From Leptolyngbya sp. BC1307 (GTDB taxonomy: Bacteria; Cyanobacteriota; Cyanobacteriia; Phormidesmidales; Phormidesmidaceae): 64,000 nucleotides of DNA. Below are positions 1 through 8,597 of this stretch, piece after piece; position 1 is the first letter of the stretch, and every line of letters starts with the position of its first letter. The notes under the pieces were generated by a model. The model saw nothing but the letters and a program-made list of their open reading frames with translations, did no database searches and was not told the DNA's origin. The position numbers and the translations under genes are program-made. The DNA lies in contig NZ_NRTA01000003.1 in NCBI RefSeq assembly GCF_002286735.1, positions 143,804 through 207,803 of the forward strand, read 5' to 3'.

Positions 1-2
1 TA

Positions 3-2705
3 GAAGCGATTTCCACGCGGGCGCTGAAGTGGGCCCGGCTGCGCCGTCTGCCGCGTGTAGACAAAAAGCTAGCGATCACGGTCTTCAGCTTTCCGCCCGA
101 TAAAGGAAACGTCGGGACAGCCGCCTACCTCAACGTATTTGGCTCCATTTACCGGGTGATGGAGGAGATGAAGGCGCAGGGATACACCATCGAAGATATG
201 CCTGAGACATCAGAAGAACTGATGCAGATGGTGATTCACGATGCGCGGGCGCAGTACAACAGCCCGAACCTGAACATCGCGCACAAAATGTCGGTCGCTG
301 AATACGAGGCGCTGACGCCCTACTCAGAGCGGCTAGAAGAAAACTGGGGGCCACCGCCCGGACAGCTCAATACCGACGGTCAAAATCTGCTGGTGTACGG
401 CAAAACCTTTGGCAATGTGTTCATCGGCGTGCAGCCCACCTTTGGCTACGAAGGCGACCCGATGCGGCTGCTGTTCTCCCGGTCGGCCAGTCCTCACCAC
501 GGCTTCGCAGCGTACTATACCTATCTGGAGAAAATCTGGAAGGCGGACGCGGTGCTGCACTTTGGCACCCATGGCTCGCTCGAATTTATGCCTGGCAAGC
601 AAATGGGTATGTCGGCCAAGTGCTACCCAGACAACCTGATTGGCAATACGCCAAACCTGTATTACTACGCAGCAAACAACCCTTCGGAAGCGACGATCGC
701 CAAGCGTCGGGGCTACGCAGAAATTATCAGCTACCTGACGCCGCCTGCCGAAAATGCGGGGCTGTACAAGGGGCTAAAAGAACTCAGCGAGCTGATTGGC
801 TCTTACCAGACGCTTAAAGAGGGCAGTCGGGGGACGCCGATTGTGAATGCGGCGATTGAAAAGGCGCGTCAGGTAAACCTGGATAAGGATATTACGCTGC
901 CTGAAGATGCGAGCGGACTGAGTAAGGAAGAGCGCGATACGCTGATTGGAAAGCTCTATATCAAGCTGATGGAAATAGAGTCGCGGCTGCTGCCTTGCGG
1001 GCTGCATGTGGTAGGTGAGCCCCCGACGGCAGAAGAAGCGATCGCCACCCTGGTCAACATCGCCAGCCTCGACCGCCCAGAAGAGGAGAAAAAGAGCCTG
1101 CAGCGGATTGTCGCTGAGAGCATTGGCCGGGATATTGACCAGATTTATGCGAGCAGCGATCGCGGCAACCTCGAAGACGTACAAACGCTCTACGACATCA
1201 ACAGCGCCGTCCGAGCGGCAGTCGCAGCCATGGTGCGCGAGCAAATCAACGATGATGGCCGCGTGTCGGTGAAGTCAGTGCTCTCTGCCCTCAACTTTGG
1301 TGGTACCAAAGCAGTCTGGACGAAAGCGCTGCATGAATTGGGCTACAAGAACATTGAGAACGATTCGCTCACGACTTTGTTTGAGTACCTCCAGTTCTGC
1401 TTAAAGCAAGTAGTTGCTGACAATGAGCTAGCCTCCCTACTGCGCGCCCTAGACGGAGAATATGTCCTTCCTGGCCCCGGCGGCGACCCGATTCGCAACC
1501 CGGATGTGCTGCCCACCGGCAAGAACATTCACGCGCTCGATCCGCAGTCGATTCCGACTTCGGCAGCAGTGCAGTCGGCTAAGATTGTTGTGGATCGCCT
1601 GCTGGATCGACAGCGAGCTGAGAATGACGGTGCTTATCCCGAAACCATTGCCACTGTGCTGTGGGGTACCGACAACATCAAAACCTACGGCGAATCGCTG
1701 GCTCAAATGATGTGGTTTGTCGGCGTCAAGCCCGTGCCGGATGCTCTGGGGCGGATGAACAAGCTGGAGCTGATTTCTCTCGAAGAATTAGGACGGCCCC
1801 GAATCGACGTAGTAATCAACTGCTCAGGCGTCTTCCGCGATTTGTTTGTGAACCAAATGGCGCTGCTCGACCGGGCGGTGAAAATGGCGGCAGAAGCAGA
1901 TGAACCGGTAGAGATGAACTTTGTGCGCAAGCACGCCATGGCTCAGGCCGAAGAATTTGGCCTGACGCTGCGGAATGCGGCGACGCGAATTTTCTCGAAT
2001 GCGTCAGGATCTTATGCGGCGAATGTGAACCTGGCCGTAGAAAACAGCAGTTGGGAAGAAGAACAGGAGCTGCGCGATATGTACTTAGCGCGAAAGTCTT
2101 TCTCTTTTAACTGCGACAATCCGGGTGTGATGGATGAGTCTCGTGGGTTGCTAGAAGCGTCGCTCAAAACAGCGGATGTAACCTTCCAAAACCTCGATTC
2201 TTCTGAGATCTCTCTTACTGATGTCTCTCACTACTTCGACTCCGACCCGACCAAGGTTGTAGCGAGTCTGAGAGATGACGGCAAGAAGCCGACTTCGTTT
2301 ATCGCCGATACAACGACGGCAAATGCGCAGGTGCGATCGCTCTCTGAAACCGTCCGCCTCGACGCCCGCACCAAGCTACTGAACCCCAAGTGGTACGAGG
2401 GCATGCTCTCCAACGGCTACGAAGGCGTCCGCGAACTCTCCAACCGCCTGGTAAACACCATGGGTTGGTCAGCCACCGCAGATGCAGTAGACAACTGGGT
2501 ATACGAAGACACGAACGAGACTTTCATCAACGACCCGGAAATGTGCAAGCGGCTGATGGACTTAAACCCCAACTCCTTCCGTCGAATGGTGACCACCTTG
2601 CTAGAAGTGAACGGTCGCGGCTACTGGGAAACCAGCGATGAAAACATTGAGCGGCTACAAGAACTCTACGAAGAGGTCGAAAATCGGATTGAAGGCGTTG
2701 AATAA
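3..2705 (+). CDS. chlH: Magnesium chelatase subunit H, 3' part
   Basis: This is the large porphyrin-binding subunit of Mg-chelatase, which with ChlI and ChlD inserts Mg2+ into protoporphyrin IX as the first committed step of chlorophyll synthesis. The frame is open from the left edge (base 3), so about 900 C-terminal residues of a protein of usually about 1,330 are present and the start lies outside the window. Family landmarks are visible: [20 protein letters not shown] near the left edge, then [34 protein letters not shown] and [16 protein letters not shown]. The wording matches ChlH rather than the cobalt chelatase CobN. The first internal Met (156) is not the start because homology continues upstream. 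A strong intrinsic terminator follows the stop. No frameshift is seen. Confidence 0.96.
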   Translation, partial: EAISTRALKWARLRRLPRVDKKLAITVFSFPPDKGNVGTAAYLNVFGSIYRVMEEMKAQGYTIEDMPETSEELMQMVIHDARAQYNSPNLNIAHKMSVAEYEALTPYSERLEENWGPPPGQLNTDGQNLLVYGKTFGNVFIGVQPTFGYEGDPMRLLFSRSASPHHGFAAYYTYLEKIWKADAVLHFGTHGSLEFMPGKQMGMSAKCYPDNLIGNTPNLYYYAANNPSEATIAKRRGYAEIISYLTPPAENAGLYKGLKELSELIGSYQTLKEGSRGTPIVNAAIEKARQVNLDKDITLPEDASGLSKEERDTLIGKLYIKLMEIESRLLPCGLHVVGEPPTAEEAIATLVNIASLDRPEEEKKSLQRIVAESIGRDIDQIYASSDRGNLEDVQTLYDINSAVRAAVAAMVREQINDDGRVSVKSVLSALNFGGTKAVWTKALHELGYKNIENDSLTTLFEYLQFCLKQVVADNELASLLRALDGEYVLPGPGGDPIRNPDVLPTGKNIHALDPQSIPTSAAVQSAKIVVDRLLDRQRAENDGAYPETIATVLWGTDNIKTYGESLAQMMWFVGVKPVPDALGRMNKLELISLEELGRPRIDVVINCSGVFRDLFVNQMALLDRAVKMAAEADEPVEMNFVRKHAMAQAEEFGLTLRNAATRIFSNASGSYAANVNLAVENSSWEEEQELRDMYLARKSFSFNCDNPGVMDESRGLLEASLKTADVTFQNLDSSEISLTDVSHYFDSDPTKVVASLRDDGKKPTSFIADTTTANAQVRSLSETVRLDARTKLLNPKWYEGMLSNGYEGVRELSNRLVNTMGWSATADAVDNWVYEDTNETFINDPEMCKRLMDLNPNSFRRMVTTLLEVNGRGYWETSDENIERLQELYEEVENRIEGVE

Positions 2706-2734
2706 GCGCTACCTCAGATCTAACAGTTAATGAG

Positions 2735-2764
2735 AAGGGGCAGGCGAAAGTCTGTCCCTTTTTG
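2735..2764 (+). terminator. Rho-independent terminator after chlH
   Basis: A 9-bp stem (2735-2743 with 2752-2760, one G-U pair) closes an 8-nt loop and runs directly into a T-tract on the plus strand, 30 nt after the chlH stop. Confidence 0.85.
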
Positions 2765-2892
2765 TTCGCTATGATAGGGTTATGCTGTAATTGGCAAGTC
2801 TATGCTAAAGGAGACGCTTGTACAGCTAGAGACAATGACTAACATGGAAGCGGCCAACTGGTTTCAACAGCAGATCGCGCACTCAGACGAAA

Positions 2893-3309
2893 ATGCTTAG
2901 GCGATCGCTCGTGGGCATGTTACCTGTGCTAGTGATGCCAACCGTTTTCTGGCAGAGTAAAGCCAACGTTAGCGGAGCACAACCAGTGCTGAATGCGTAT
3001 CAAAGTCGGCTATCCAATGTGATCGTCGAAAATGTGGTGGGAACTGTGGGTAGCCTCCTGCCAGATGACCTTGAAGGGTCACGGCATCAGCGCTTCATTA
3101 TGCGAATGGAGAGCGGGCATACGCTACTGGTCGTGCATAATATCGACCTGGCTCCCAGAGTTAACGGGTTGAAGGTGGGCGATCGCATCACGGTCAAAGG
3201 CGAATACGAGTGGAACGAACGCGGCGGCTTAATTCACTGGACGCATCGTGACCCGCACAGCGCTCATGAAGACGGCTGGATTGAACAGGCTAGCGTGCGG
3301 TACCAGTAG
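2893..3309 (+). CDS. DUF3465 family protein
   Basis: A 138-residue protein of the DUF3465 family, whose function is not established. The first ~28 residues are hydrophobic (LVGMLPVLVMPTVFW) and act as a signal peptide or anchor, so the rest is probably exported. The family core is intact: RHQRFIM, HNIDLAPRV, GDRITVKGEYEWN and the terminal HWTHRDPHSAHEDGW. The fold is probably a small OB-like beta-barrel, which is inference. A 32-codon frame beginning at 2802 ends at 2900 and overlaps this start by 8 nt, so translational coupling is possible; that short frame has no recognisable relatives. The gene lies just after the chlH terminator, so it should have its own promoter. Confidence 0.85.
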   Translation: MLRRSLVGMLPVLVMPTVFWQSKANVSGAQPVLNAYQSRLSNVIVENVVGTVGSLLPDDLEGSRHQRFIMRMESGHTLLVVHNIDLAPRVNGLKVGDRITVKGEYEWNERGGLIHWTHRDPHSAHEDGWIEQASVRYQ

Positions 3310-3368
3310 CGAGTCTCGATAGCGTTGAGCCCAGTAGCCGCACAGCGATTACGTCTCTATGGCCTTGT

Positions 3369-3518
3369 ATGCACTCAGTCAAACGTCTCAAAATCATTGT
3401 CTCCTCTAGAGAGACACACAAGACCCTCGAACAGCCAGATAAAGCAGGCGTTCGAGGCTATTCGGTGATTCGGGATGTCGTCAGCAAAGGCGGCGGCGGT
3501 CAACCACCGACTGAATGA
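3369..3518 (+). pseudogene. Truncated PII-like (GlnB/SbtB-type) signalling protein remnant
   Basis: A 49-codon frame starts MHSVKRLKIIVSS and continues through DKAGVRGYSVIRDVVSKGGG before stopping at 3516-3518. This resembles the N-terminal half of cyanobacterial PII-like trimeric regulators, which begin with a VKR..II beta strand, a helix, and a (D/K)AG(V/I).GY..I..V.GKG block leading into the T-loop. The second half (T-loop, YV.. strand and C-terminal helix) is absent in all three forward frames before the neighbouring gene ends at 3571. It is therefore either a decayed gene or a very short derivative. The match is by eye; the family relationship is an inference of moderate strength. Confidence 0.55.
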
Positions 3519-3570
3519 TCGGCAGTTGACCGCTCCATCACCCTGATGGAACCTTGCTATTGCACCCTGA

Positions 3571-4290
3571 CTAGCTGTTGACCAGGCTGCGCTGGCGACG
3601 TAGCATCAAAACGCCCACTGCGCCCATGCCAATCAGCGCTGCCGCCGTACCGGGCTCAGGGACTGAGGCAGCATCGTCGTTAACCGCAACAATCTCGCCA
3701 GCGGCTACCGGCAATACAGCAAGATATCCGCCCGTGCCATCAACTTCACCAGGGGTACCCGCACCGATGCCAGGCGCAACGGTTAAGCCGTGAAAAACAA
3801 TCTCGCGGAAGGTGAGCGGCATCAGGTCAGCAGCGGTAAACGGTTCGTCAGTGGTGCGATTGATGCCAAAGATGCTCGGATCGGTCAAATCGAAGACTGT
3901 GGTGATGCTAGCGTTGCCGTCTGGGGTGTTGATGGTCTCTAAATGTAAGATGATTGGGCCGTAGACCGGAAGGCCTTCTGCTAGCTCAATAAAGCCATCA
4001 CCGTCGGTATCTTGGGCAAGTGTAGGCGTCATCGAGTCAGCAACTTCGCCTGCACTGCTGAATAGCCCGTGGATGTGCTGGACGTGACTTTGATTGGGCT
4101 CGAGGCCGGTGGCGTTAGTGGTGACAGTGAGCGTTTTCTCATCATCAGACAGGTCAATGAAGACTGTGCCTGAAGCGCCTGAATTGTTGAGCGTATTCAC
4201 ATCGGCTCTAAAGCTAGCAGCTTGAGCGGCAGCAGCTGAAAAGCCGAGCAGTGAAGCGCTGAGTAAGAGAATTCTTGAAAGATATTTCAT
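3571..4290 (-). CDS. CHRD-domain secreted protein with PEP-CTERM sorting signal
   Basis: A 239-residue exported protein. The ATG at 4290 (MKYLSRILLLSASLLGF..AQA) gives a clean signal peptide; a longer TTG start at 4299 adds only three residues. After the signal peptide comes a CHRD domain, named after chordin, with HIQHIHG-like HVQHIHGLF, an acidic DTDGDGFIE stretch and GPIILHLE. The C-terminus has the three-part PEP-CTERM signal: VPEPGT, a hydrophobic helix (AAALIGMGAVGVLML) and a basic end (RRQR). In this family the tag is processed by an exosortase, which implies one elsewhere in the genome. The role is unknown; CHRD/PEP-CTERM proteins are thought to be surface or matrix associated. Confidence 0.9.
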   Translation of the reverse strand: MKYLSRILLLSASLLGFSAAAAQAASFRADVNTLNNSGASGTVFIDLSDDEKTLTVTTNATGLEPNQSHVQHIHGLFSSAGEVADSMTPTLAQDTDGDGFIELAEGLPVYGPIILHLETINTPDGNASITTVFDLTDPSIFGINRTTDEPFTAADLMPLTFREIVFHGLTVAPGIGAGTPGEVDGTGGYLAVLPVAAGEIVAVNDDAASVPEPGTAAALIGMGAVGVLMLRRQRSLVNS

Positions 4291-4738
4291 GGGAAGCAAT
4301 TTTAGATTTTCAATAGGGGCTAGATGAAAAGATACACCGCCTCTTGATGGCAGAGAGAGGCACTACGACAGATGCGCTCCGTTCGCCAGGTCGTGCCAGT
4401 CCTCAGGCGAAGGTAGCCGGAGAAGCTGATGACTTGTCCGGCTAGCGCAGCGATCGCACAGCTGAAAAACTTTGGCAGAGGGTACAACTACCAAGCACGT
4501 CTGTATTGTAGTCAGCAATCTCATCTTTAACGGTTCAAAAACTGCTCATTGTTTGCTCATTTGTAAAAGCTCTATCAAAGGTTAGAGGCATCTATCAAAG
4601 GTTTGTATGCTGCTTGTAAAGCCGAGACAAACGTCTGTGTTGTTTTCGTGAATTATATAAAATTACCTTGAAATAATTGTCTTGAGGTACCTTCCAGAGA
4701 CCAGACGCATTGACTTGTCCGCTCCACTTCAGAGGACT
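4291..4738. other. Intergenic region between divergent genes, no gene seen
   Basis: About 450 bases separating the CHRD gene (minus) from a small plus-strand gene. The right third (4500-4690) is clearly AT-richer than its surroundings and contains TATATAAAA-like sequence near 4655, consistent with promoters. The direct repeat TCTATCAAAGGTT(A/T)G occurs twice near 4570 and 4592. No open frame or RNA gene is recognised. Confidence 0.5.
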
Positions 4739-5041
4739 ATGAATGACACAGCGCATCTGAGGGAGCAATATTTAGACTTGATCGACCATCAGCTGCCCGC
4801 TAAAGCCCGGCAGACGGCGATGCCGGTGCGCTTTAACCACTGCTTCGCCAGAATTGTGCTGGATAATTTGTTTGGGGGCTGCTGGTATGGCTATCTCTCG
4901 CGTCAGCAGCCTGCCTATAAACAGCTAGATGAAACACAGCTCAAGCAGGCGATCGCCCTGGCTCAGTCTATGCTGCGATCGCCCAAAACGGCTGAGTTAC
5001 TCAATCAAAACAGCCTGCGCTGGCGAGGCAAGCAGCGTTAA
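4739..5041 (+). CDS. Short conserved cyanobacterial protein
   Basis: A 100-residue soluble protein. The ATG at 4739 is preferred over the upstream start at 4682 because AGAGG lies 3 nt before it and the conserved-looking part begins here (MNDTAHLREQYLDLIDHQLP). The middle contains PVRFNHCFARIVLDNLFG and the end LNQNSLRWRGK, a pattern I associate with small cyanobacterial proteins sometimes labelled GCN5-related acetyltransferase in databases; no acetyl-CoA-binding motif is visible, so I do not assign that activity. No signal peptide or membrane segment. Function unknown. Confidence 0.75.
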   Translation: MNDTAHLREQYLDLIDHQLPAKARQTAMPVRFNHCFARIVLDNLFGGCWYGYLSRQQPAYKQLDETQLKQAIALAQSMLRSPKTAELLNQNSLRWRGKQR

Positions 5042-5337
5042 CGCAGCGCCATAAGTGCGGATTGGGCGATCGCCATTTCTAAAAGCTTTTCCCTTAGATA
5101 GATAATTATTTCCGCTCAGATGCCTTATCTTCTGTATATGATTGCGCTGCCGATAGTGCGTCAGCACCTACAGAGATCCAAAGTTAGCAAGATGCTTAGT
5201 AGAGCAACCCAACAGCGGACTTATGCCGCTAAGGTAATGCTGCCCGCTAGATGATGATTGCACCGCAGCCTAGATAAATTAAAGAACAACTTAAAAAACA
5301 GCTTTAGTGAGTCAGTTCAAACCTGGGAATCGCGTTC
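5042..5337. other. Intergenic region upstream of the glycosyltransferase pair
   Basis: Nearly 300 bases with stop codons in most frames. The last 70 bases are A-rich and likely hold the promoter for the gene at 5338. A 44-codon frame at 5120-5254 has no supporting feature and is not called. Confidence 0.4.
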
Positions 5338-6477
5338 ATGAAAATCGCTATTGTTGGATTGCTGCACCACCCGATTGCAGAGCCTTTTGCGGGCGGTATG
5401 GAGTCTCATACCTGGTGGCTAGCTAAAAAGCTGATAGAGCGAGGGCACGAAGTCACTTTGTTTGCCAGCGGTGATTCTGATCCTGAGCTAGGGCTAGTGC
5501 CCTGCATTGAGCGTGCGTTTGCAACCTATCCTCAGGCCCAAACAGTATCAGGCCGCCAAGCTTGCAATATGTCGGCCTATGCCAGCGCGATCCGACAAAT
5601 TTGCCAGGGTCAGTTTGACATTATTCATAACAATGCGCTGCATCCCTTCTTACTACTCAGTGCAGCCGATCTGCCGATACCGATGCTGACGGTGTTGCAT
5701 ACGCCCATATATGCAGAGTTAGCTGCCGCCGTTCGCTATGCCGCCGCTCGCAATACGCAGGGTAAGCTAGCTGCTGTTGCCGTTTCTAAGAGTTTGGCGA
5801 CTGAGTGGCAGTCGCTGATTGCCGCAGACGTTGTTTACAACGGAATTGCAATTGAGAATTGGCCATTTGTCGCTGAGACATCACCGGGTATGGCGCTGTG
5901 GTATGGCCGGATTGTGCCGGAGAAAGCTCCCCATCTGGCTCTTCAGGCAGCGCTGAGGGCGGGCTATGCTATTGAGTTTGCAGGGCCAATAGGCGACCAG
6001 GTCTATTTTGACTCACAGGTTGCGCCGCTGCTAGAAAGCAGTCAGGTGAGCTATTTAGGCCACCTTTCGCACCCTGAGATTAAACAAGCTCTAGCCAGGG
6101 CTAGCGTCTTAGTGAATACGCCGCTCTGGGAAGAGCCCTATGGGTTTGTCTATGCAGAGGCGCTGGCCACTGGAACGCCGGTCGCTGCGTTTGACAGCGG
6201 CGCGGCTGGGGAAATTTTAGATTCGCACTGCGGGGTGGTGGTGAGAGAAAAAACGGTTGCAGTGCTGGCTGAGGCGATCGCGGCTGCCGCCCAGCTCTCA
6301 CGTCAGGACTGCCGGCAGCGAGCAGAAGCTTTTTGTCATATTGACGTGATGATTGCAGGCTACGAACGCCTCTATCGTCAGTTGTTGCAGCGACAGCGAC
6401 GGCAAGCTAGGCAAGGGTCAAGGCAGAGCGCCAGCACCCTCAGCTCAATGCAGTTGCTAGCGGGCATTGCGACATAG
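5338..6477 (+). CDS. Family 4 glycosyltransferase
   Basis: A 379-residue cytoplasmic glycosyltransferase of the GT-B fold. The N-terminal Rossmann half has the GGMESHTWWLAKKL sequence (residues 19-32) typical of GT4 enzymes. The C-terminal half has GRIVPEKAPHLA (about 190-201) and the donor-binding EEPYGFVYAEALATGTPVA (about 265-283) including the E-x7-E arrangement of retaining enzymes. The tail beyond residue 350 is basic and Gln-rich. The donor and acceptor cannot be told from sequence. The next gene starts 13 nt after the stop, so the two are probably co-transcribed and act on the same glycan or glycolipid. Confidence 0.9.
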   Translation: MKIAIVGLLHHPIAEPFAGGMESHTWWLAKKLIERGHEVTLFASGDSDPELGLVPCIERAFATYPQAQTVSGRQACNMSAYASAIRQICQGQFDIIHNNALHPFLLLSAADLPIPMLTVLHTPIYAELAAAVRYAAARNTQGKLAAVAVSKSLATEWQSLIAADVVYNGIAIENWPFVAETSPGMALWYGRIVPEKAPHLALQAALRAGYAIEFAGPIGDQVYFDSQVAPLLESSQVSYLGHLSHPEIKQALARASVLVNTPLWEEPYGFVYAEALATGTPVAAFDSGAAGEILDSHCGVVVREKTVAVLAEAIAAAAQLSRQDCRQRAEAFCHIDVMIAGYERLYRQLLQRQRRQARQGSRQSASTLSSMQLLAGIAT

Positions 6478-6489
6478 TTGGATTAGCAG

Positions 6490-7587
6490 ATGAAAATTGC
6501 GTTCTATCTAAATTTGCAAGGGGCAGGCCACTGTCGGCGGTTTGAGGCGATCGCCCCCCATTTTCCGGCTGACTGTCAGCTCGCGGTGGTGGGAATGGAC
6601 GGCCCGCCTGCGATCGGCGATGTCGGTCGCCCGGTGGAGCGAGTCAGCGTACCTGGCTATGGGCCGCGATCGCCCAGCCTATTTATGCAGCAGCAGACCC
6701 TGCACGACTATCACGACTTTTTGGTCAACCACGGGGACAACGCCGCCTTTACACTGGCGATGGTCTCTTTTTTAAGTCGCTGGCAGCCTGATTTGCTAGT
6801 AGCTGACGTGGGCTTAGAAGCATCTATTTTAGGGCGAATGTGCGGTATTCCGGTGGTCTACGGCAGACAGCACGGCAAACGGTGGGACAAAGGCCACATC
6901 CTGGCTTATGAGTGGGCCTATTCGCTATGGGCACCATATACAGTGGCGATGGAACAGGCTGACTGCCCGCCGTGGGTGAGAGAAAAGACTTTTTATAGCG
7001 GTGGGTTTTGTCGGTTTACCGGTCAGCAAAGAGCTGCGACGGCACCGCCTGGCTACGCTAAAGACAAGCCCAACATTTTGGTAATGACAGGCTTTGGCGG
7101 AACGCAGATAACGCCGCAAAAGATGGCGATCGCCGCTGCAGCTACCCCTCACTGGCAGTGGCATGTGCTGGGTTCACACAGGCCGATTGCGGGCGTAAAC
7201 TGCTACGGGGTAGTTGAGAACGTTTGGCCGTATCTCTGTCATGCGGATCTGGTAGTTGCTAACGCCGGTCACAATTCTACGATGGAGATTGCGGCAGCAG
7301 GCGTGCCCACCATTTGCATACCGGCAGCGCGGCCCTTCGCAGAGCAGCAGTGCAAAGCAGAGACGCTCAGCGCGCTGGGGCTGAGTGTAGTTACGCAGAC
7401 ATGGCCAGAGCCGTCACAGTGGCCGGCGCTATGGCAGCGATCGCATCAGCAAGATCACTGCCGCTGGGCACAGTTGCAAGACATAGAAGCGCCGCTGCGA
7501 GCCGCTCGCTATATTGCTCAGGTAGCTCAGCGGTGTATGCGGCCAGTCGCACAAAAGGATGCTGTAAAAGCTGCCGGCGCGGCTTAG
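6490..7587 (+). CDS. UGT/MurG-like (GT1/GT28) glycosyltransferase
   Basis: A 365-residue GT-B glycosyltransferase. The N-terminus has an acceptor-side glycine loop (NLQGAGHCRRFEA, residues 8-20), as in MurG and UGT families, and the C-terminal half carries the nucleotide-sugar-binding block ANAGHNSTMEIAAAGVPTI (about 257-275) followed by PFAEQQCKAE. No membrane helix. It follows the GT4 gene by 13 nt on the same strand and converges with the GT2 gene, whose end is only 14 nt away. Substrates are unknown; the MurG-like architecture suggests a lipid-linked or small lipophilic acceptor, which is inference. Confidence 0.85.
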   Translation: MKIAFYLNLQGAGHCRRFEAIAPHFPADCQLAVVGMDGPPAIGDVGRPVERVSVPGYGPRSPSLFMQQQTLHDYHDFLVNHGDNAAFTLAMVSFLSRWQPDLLVADVGLEASILGRMCGIPVVYGRQHGKRWDKGHILAYEWAYSLWAPYTVAMEQADCPPWVREKTFYSGGFCRFTGQQRAATAPPGYAKDKPNILVMTGFGGTQITPQKMAIAAAATPHWQWHVLGSHRPIAGVNCYGVVENVWPYLCHADLVVANAGHNSTMEIAAAGVPTICIPAARPFAEQQCKAETLSALGLSVVTQTWPEPSQWPALWQRSHQQDHCRWAQLQDIEAPLRAARYIAQVAQRCMRPVAQKDAVKAAGAA

Positions 7588-7601
7588 CTCGGCCAGATCG
7601 T

Positions 7602-8432
7602 CTATGAGGCAGTCGCCTGCTCGGGCAGTCTCATCACTTTGATCTGATTACCGGCTGCGGTCCACTCAATGTAGCCAGCCCTATCAAAAGCAGTCAGCCA
7701 GCTAGTCATAGGCCATTCGCCCCAACGCTGGTGAAAGGTGCGAGCGTTGCTGACGATGCTCTCAAAATGCTGCCAGGGGGGGACAGTGCTCCCGTGATAC
7801 TGGTGAAAGGCGAAGGCATCGGGCACCCAGTAAAGCGGCACTCGCCTCACTCTCGCTTTCCAGGCAAAGTCTGTATCTTCTGCGCCATAGCCCTGATAGC
7901 AGTCGCTAAACCCATCCATCCGCTCAAAGAGCGATCGCCGCAGGGCAAAAGAGAGTGACCAAAACAGGCCATAGTTGGGCTCTCGAACCACTGGCGTAAT
8001 CGGCGAGACCTGGCGCTGCGGATGGAATCGACTCTGCGACATCAGGGCGGGCTCCGTCCAGTAGGTGGCCAGCGGCTTTTGCAGATAGCGGACGTTCGCC
8101 ATGGTGATGCCCTGCACCTGCTGGGTGCCGCTCTCGTAGGCGGCAATCATTGACTTTGCCGGAATGCAGTCTACATCTAAAAAGATCAGCAGGTCGCCTT
8201 TGGCTTTTTTGGCGGCCAGGTTGCGCGCCTGGGCCAGCGGCAAGCCAATGTCCGGGTGCTGATAGCTGTAGTGATGACAGGCAAACGGCCAGTCGGCGAG
8301 GGGTGAAGCCGGTTCATTCATGTGAATGACCACGCATTCGTCTGGCAGGCGAGTAGAGCGGGCCAATCCCTGAAGGAGATTACGCAGGTGCGTAGTGCGA
8401 CCCCGTGTCAGCGTTAAGACCGATATATTCAT
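7602..8432 (-). CDS. Family 2 glycosyltransferase
   Basis: A 276-residue GT-A enzyme. The ATG at 8432 gives MNISVLTLTRGR, the first beta strand of the fold; the TTG at 8447 would add five residues and is less likely. The nucleotide-binding segment GLPLAQARNLAAKKAKGD leads into the DxD motif FLDVDCIP (residues 84-91), which binds the metal and the sugar nucleotide. GYGAEDTDFAWK (181-192) is the catalytic ED.DF region of galactosyltransferase-like GT2 proteins. No membrane segment. It faces the two other glycosyltransferases and probably belongs to the same surface-glycan locus. Confidence 0.9.
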   Translation of the reverse strand: MNISVLTLTRGRTTHLRNLLQGLARSTRLPDECVVIHMNEPASPLADWPFACHHYSYQHPDIGLPLAQARNLAAKKAKGDLLIFLDVDCIPAKSMIAAYESGTQQVQGITMANVRYLQKPLATYWTEPALMSQSRFHPQRQVSPITPVVREPNYGLFWSLSFALRRSLFERMDGFSDCYQGYGAEDTDFAWKARVRRVPLYWVPDAFAFHQYHGSTVPPWQHFESIVSNARTFHQRWGEWPMTSWLTAFDRAGYIEWTAAGNQIKVMRLPEQATAS

Positions 8433-8597
8433 AAGAACGCTAGCCAAAAGCTATTTGCTGATTGTGCCAGAAGACGCTGCCATTTACATCCACCACAGGC
8501 TAGGTTTTTAAAGGAAGGCATGTGGACTGTATCGTCAATGTTGTAGGCAATAGCCAGGGCTTCGCAAAGCTGCTGCGTGGTCTGTTCTCTTTACCGG

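Noticed and set aside
774..1244. A 156-codon minus-strand frame
   Set aside because: It is the antisense of chlH.
2802..2900. A 32-codon frame overlapping the DUF3465 start
   Set aside because: It has a purine-rich stretch but no recognisable relatives and is too short to call; mentioned only as a possible leader.
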